NCBI RefSeq assembly: GCF_000003815.2
Contig: NC_049995.1
Span: 9,413,890-9,460,958 of the forward strand
Reading direction: 5' to 3'
Source: Branchiostoma floridae
Lineage: Eukaryota; Chordata; Leptocardii; Amphioxiformes; Branchiostomatidae
Length of the DNA stretch: 47,069 nucleotides
Of this stretch, positions 43,998 to 47,069 are shown piece by piece; position 1 is the stretch's first letter; the number at the start of each line of letters is the position of its first letter. The position numbers were made by a program, and so were the translations under genes. The notes below the pieces were generated by a model. It made no database searches and was not told where the DNA came from. It worked only from the letters and a program-made list of their open reading frames with translations.

Positions 43998-45500
43998 GTG
44001 TATATGTAAGAAAGGGTCGGTGTTGTGGGCCCCAGGTTCTTTTAGAATGCTGCACGAGGAACGTTTAAACTACAGGACTAAGAAACACACACAAGACACA
44101 GGGCATGCCATTGAGTATGCTGTCAGTCGGGACCCTCTCTCTGTCTCTGGCTCAAGCCTGTCTCCAACTGTTCTGAACTCCCAACTCCCGGCTGTCTTTA
44201 TTCAGAATCCCAGACACACATCCAGACACCGTCTACAGCTATATGGCACTAATTATAACATGTACCTGCTATTGGCTTTGTTGTTCTTTGATGCACATTA
44301 CTTCAAAGGATAGAACAAAAGGTAACATCCCGTTGGCACTAATCAGGCAACAATAGCAGACGCTCTCCTCAGACAGAATACATTATAGCCTTGTTATGAA
44401 GTACGACAGGGCACCTTGCGACACAACAACAATTACAAATTACGCATCACGATTCTACAAAGTACATAATATCTGTTTTTCACCATATCCCTACATATAG
44501 TGCATTTTTTAAGTGTGCACACAACGCCAGGGCATTCAAGGGGGCTCGAACCCAGGACCTCTGAGCTTTTATTTGGCCGAGAAATTTGACCCTTCTTGGG
44601 CCACCCACGACGAAATCAAGCATGATACTTAAGGTCGCAGCCCACAGTATTTCTCCACGACGCCTATTACGTAGGGGCAAAAAAAGTAGTGCGGCCGAAA
44701 TCTGGAAGCGCCTGTAAACACCGTAACGTGAACGACAGTGGGGGATGAGATTTGCTACTAGTATATGGTAGTACAAGAAGTCGACTTTCAGGTGGTATGT
44801 GTAAGGTTTTGATGTTTGTCCATTTGGTGTTTAAATGCGCGTGACCTTCACAGCTGCCTGCCCCTGTGAGTCGGCTGCAGTTCCGCATGACCCCGCATGA
44901 CCCCATTTAAAAGAGGTCTTTACAAAAATTCAAAACGACAACTTTTTCTGTTTTTCAATTATTTTGGTAGGTTATACCCTCGACTTCAACATATTAGTTT
45001 GTCGTGCTTGAAAACTGCACCCTGCTATGATTTTATCAGCGTCGATGTCAGTCACCTTGTGGTCCTTAACTATAGAAATCCCCATAGGCCGAAAACTGTG
45101 TTCTGCTACCTTAAAACCTACATGGGGATGATAATTTCAAATGACCATGCTTTTAAATCCTTACCTTTCAATGAAATAGGCTACAGTGTTGATAATAAAA
45201 TGGAAACATCCATGATCGAGAGGTTATCACAAAGCTAATTATAAGTGTAAAAAGATTTGTTTCTTATCGATGAAATTCAGTGGGCGCTCTGTCAAATCAC
45301 TCGGCCGCAGTAACGCCGCCAACGTATCGAATCTTTAGTGAGGTACAGTTTTACTCATTTAAAACAAATTAATAATAGTTATGACACGAATTCGACACTT
45401 ACTAGGGGGCCCAAATCAAATAATCAGTTTCAGATCACGGCAAAACCTACCCACATACTAAATATCTAGATAATCCATTCAGGCCTGCTCGAGTTATCAT
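43998..45500. other. Non-coding; one tRNA B-box-like site
   Basis: The minus-strand GGTTCGAGCCC (plus 44543-44553), preceded on that strand by CAGAGGTCCTGG, resembles the T-arm of a tRNA-derived repeat. No A-box partner was found. A 113-codon plus-strand frame at 44897-45238 shows no motif and is not called. Confidence 0.35.
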
Positions 45501-45506
45501 CACACG

Positions 45507-45546
<40 letters not shown>

Positions 45547-45949
45547 TACACATTTACATATATATACACACCAGACACACACACTCACTCACACACACAC
45601 ACATTTACACATACACACACACACATTTACACACACACACACACACACACACATACATACACATACATACACAGATACACACACGCAAATGCACATGCAC
45701 ACACACACACACATACAGACACAGACACACGACAACGCAACACACAGACACACGCACATTCATACGCACACACACACGCATATGCATGCACACATACACA
45801 CAAACACACACATACACACACACACATATAACTTTATTTATACACATTCACACACACAAGCACACACACACACATATTCACACGCACACACAGAAACACG
45901 CACACACACACACATGCACGCACAGAGATGCAGGCATAACTGCCCACAG

Positions 45950-45992
<43 letters not shown>
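45501..45992. repeat. Long CA-rich microsatellite (~490 bases)
   Basis: (CA)n runs with ACATAC, ACAGAC, ACATTTACAC and CGCA interruptions. Purer CA tracts lie at both ends (45509-45541 and 45954-45992). His/Thr and Val/Cys frames across it are artefacts. Confidence 0.9.
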
Positions 45993-45996
<4 letters not shown>

Positions 45997-46663
45997 CTAC
46001 TCAAAACATATTTCGTGGCAAAGGTAACAATAGAAAAACAGCCACAGGTGCGTGGATACAATAATGATAGCAAGTGTTGAAGTTATCAAGTTTATGTTAG
46101 CAAGGAGTCGGTTCAAGGACAATGTCCGTCGTCCTTGGTGATAGCAAGTTGATAGCAAAGGCAGACCTTATAATATAAAACTTGGCAAGCGGTCACGAAA
46201 AGAGCTGCAACGCCACGTCTACCATTTGCATATTCATTTGCTGAAGTTAACTTTTCTGTACTATAAGTAAAAGTCAACGTCTCGATGCAGATAGTTTAAA
46301 TGATCTACAACCGACAACGGACCCTTCACTCACAGTGGTTCTCTGAGTTTCTTAAATGTGTCTAAAATTCGTAAGATTTCATTTTCAGTTTTCCATTTTG
46401 GCAGGCCAAGATTTCCTCACCAAAGGTTGAACTCGACGATCTAGAAATTGTTTGAAGCCTTTTCAGGTTGCCGTCCCTCGGGTACAACAGTTGGCGGGGC
46501 CCCAGCGTCAGAACGCCGAGCCGAAGTTCCAGTCGCACCGGTACCTCCACAAAACGTCCTGAACATTCTTCGAACGTGTAGCAACGACATGTCATGCGTT
46601 TGGTTTTGAAGCTGGTTACTAGTTACTACCCGAGCAAAGGCTCTATGTTGAACTGAGAAAATA
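45993..46663. other. Unassigned, with possible short exons
   Basis: Bases 46468-46560 are GC-richer and open on both strands. On the plus strand they follow a CTTTTCAG acceptor-like site (46467). On the minus strand they end at a TTTG/GTGAGG donor-like site near 46425. I cannot decide the strand or a product. Confidence 0.3.
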
Positions 46664-46798
46664 TAAGTCTTCTCTGACTTTTTGATCGGGAATGGAGACC
46701 TGCCGGAGCGGAGGACTGTCGTCTACGGGGCACCCCTTGTCATGGTCCCGAGCAGAAGCGCCAACCAGCCCGGTACGATAGAGAACCTGCTGAATGAG
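46664..46798 (+). CDS. Probable coding exon of a gene continuing to the right
   Basis: The frame is open and protein-like (VVYGAPLVMVPSRSANQPG, then TIENLLNE), more GC-rich than its flanks, and ends at a consensus donor (GAG before GTAAGT, intron from 46799). The 3' edge is in phase 0. The 5' edge is uncertain: an in-frame stop lies at about 46661-46663, and the only nearby acceptor-like AG has a poor pyrimidine tract, so the start given is approximate. No ATG opens the frame. The family is not recognised. The rest of the gene would lie beyond the window. Confidence 0.4.
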
Positions 46799-47069
46799 GT
46801 AAGTCATCACTATGGAAACGAGTTTTCTGCGCGCGAAAAAAAATTGCACGCGCGGGAAAATTTTATTTTGCGCTAGGGAAAAATTAATTTCCTAAATATG
46901 TCAGAAAATGTGCAGTACGAATTGTATAGTATAATGTCTAGGTAGATTAAAGCATGCAATTCTTACATGAATCAGAATTAGTGCACCTATGCCAAAATTA
47001 GCGTATACTCCACCTTTTCACACCCGATTTTAAAATATTTTTACTAGTATTATAGCATTATATGCTTTT

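Noticed and set aside
44897-45238. A 113-codon frame on the plus strand
   Set aside because: No recognisable motif, codon bias or splice context; AT-rich flanks.

Overview
The window is nuclear DNA from an animal. It has long introns and intergenic DNA, GT-AG splice sites, AATAAA signals, microsatellites, tRNA-derived SINE-like sequences and many small inverted-repeat transposons. The gene families and the style and density of the foldback repeats suggest an invertebrate deuterostome, most likely a lancelet (Branchiostoma). That is an inference; nothing in the window proves the species.

Only two protein genes are well supported. The first is a BTB/POZ protein with one C-terminal C2H2 zinc finger (24473-27061, plus strand). 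Its whole 862-residue coding region lies in one exon just after a splice acceptor, so its 5' UTR starts upstream. Two promoter-like zones lie upstream: a GC-rich stretch around the 392-base assembly gap (4730-5121) followed by a CRE/E-box/ETS cluster at 5417-5452, and a second zone at 20350-20620. An AT-rich, repeat-poor tract of about 4.2 kb ending at AATAAA 31262-31267 looks like its 3' UTR. The second gene is a secreted M14A procarboxypeptidase (32651-40731, plus). I could join it across ten exons with every junction in phase. It gives 429 residues with a signal peptide, an activation domain, both zinc-ligand motifs and the catalytic Glu. The residue equivalent to CPA position 255, which sets side-chain specificity, is Gln, so neither classic A-type nor B-type specificity is predicted.

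Less certain pieces are a 76-residue frame on the minus strand (23161-23391) and a probable exon of a further gene running off the right edge (donor after 46798).

The rest is dominated by short non-autonomous transposons. They include a TAGCCTC-ended family with 9-bp target duplications, hAT-like elements with TAGGGG or CAGGG ends, a TACTGTAAATGC family in three copies, several large foldbacks and a decayed retrotransposon fragment in carboxypeptidase intron 8. The carboxypeptidase locus (31.5-41.1 kb) is unusually rearranged. One element is inserted into an older foldback, and the zinc-site exon end is copied into the next intron. There is also an exact 210-bp tandem duplication in intron 9 and a 314-bp foldback 15 bases after the stop codon. 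I see no CRISPR array, operon or clearly new biochemical system; the most distinctive signals are this transposon layering and the altered specificity residue.
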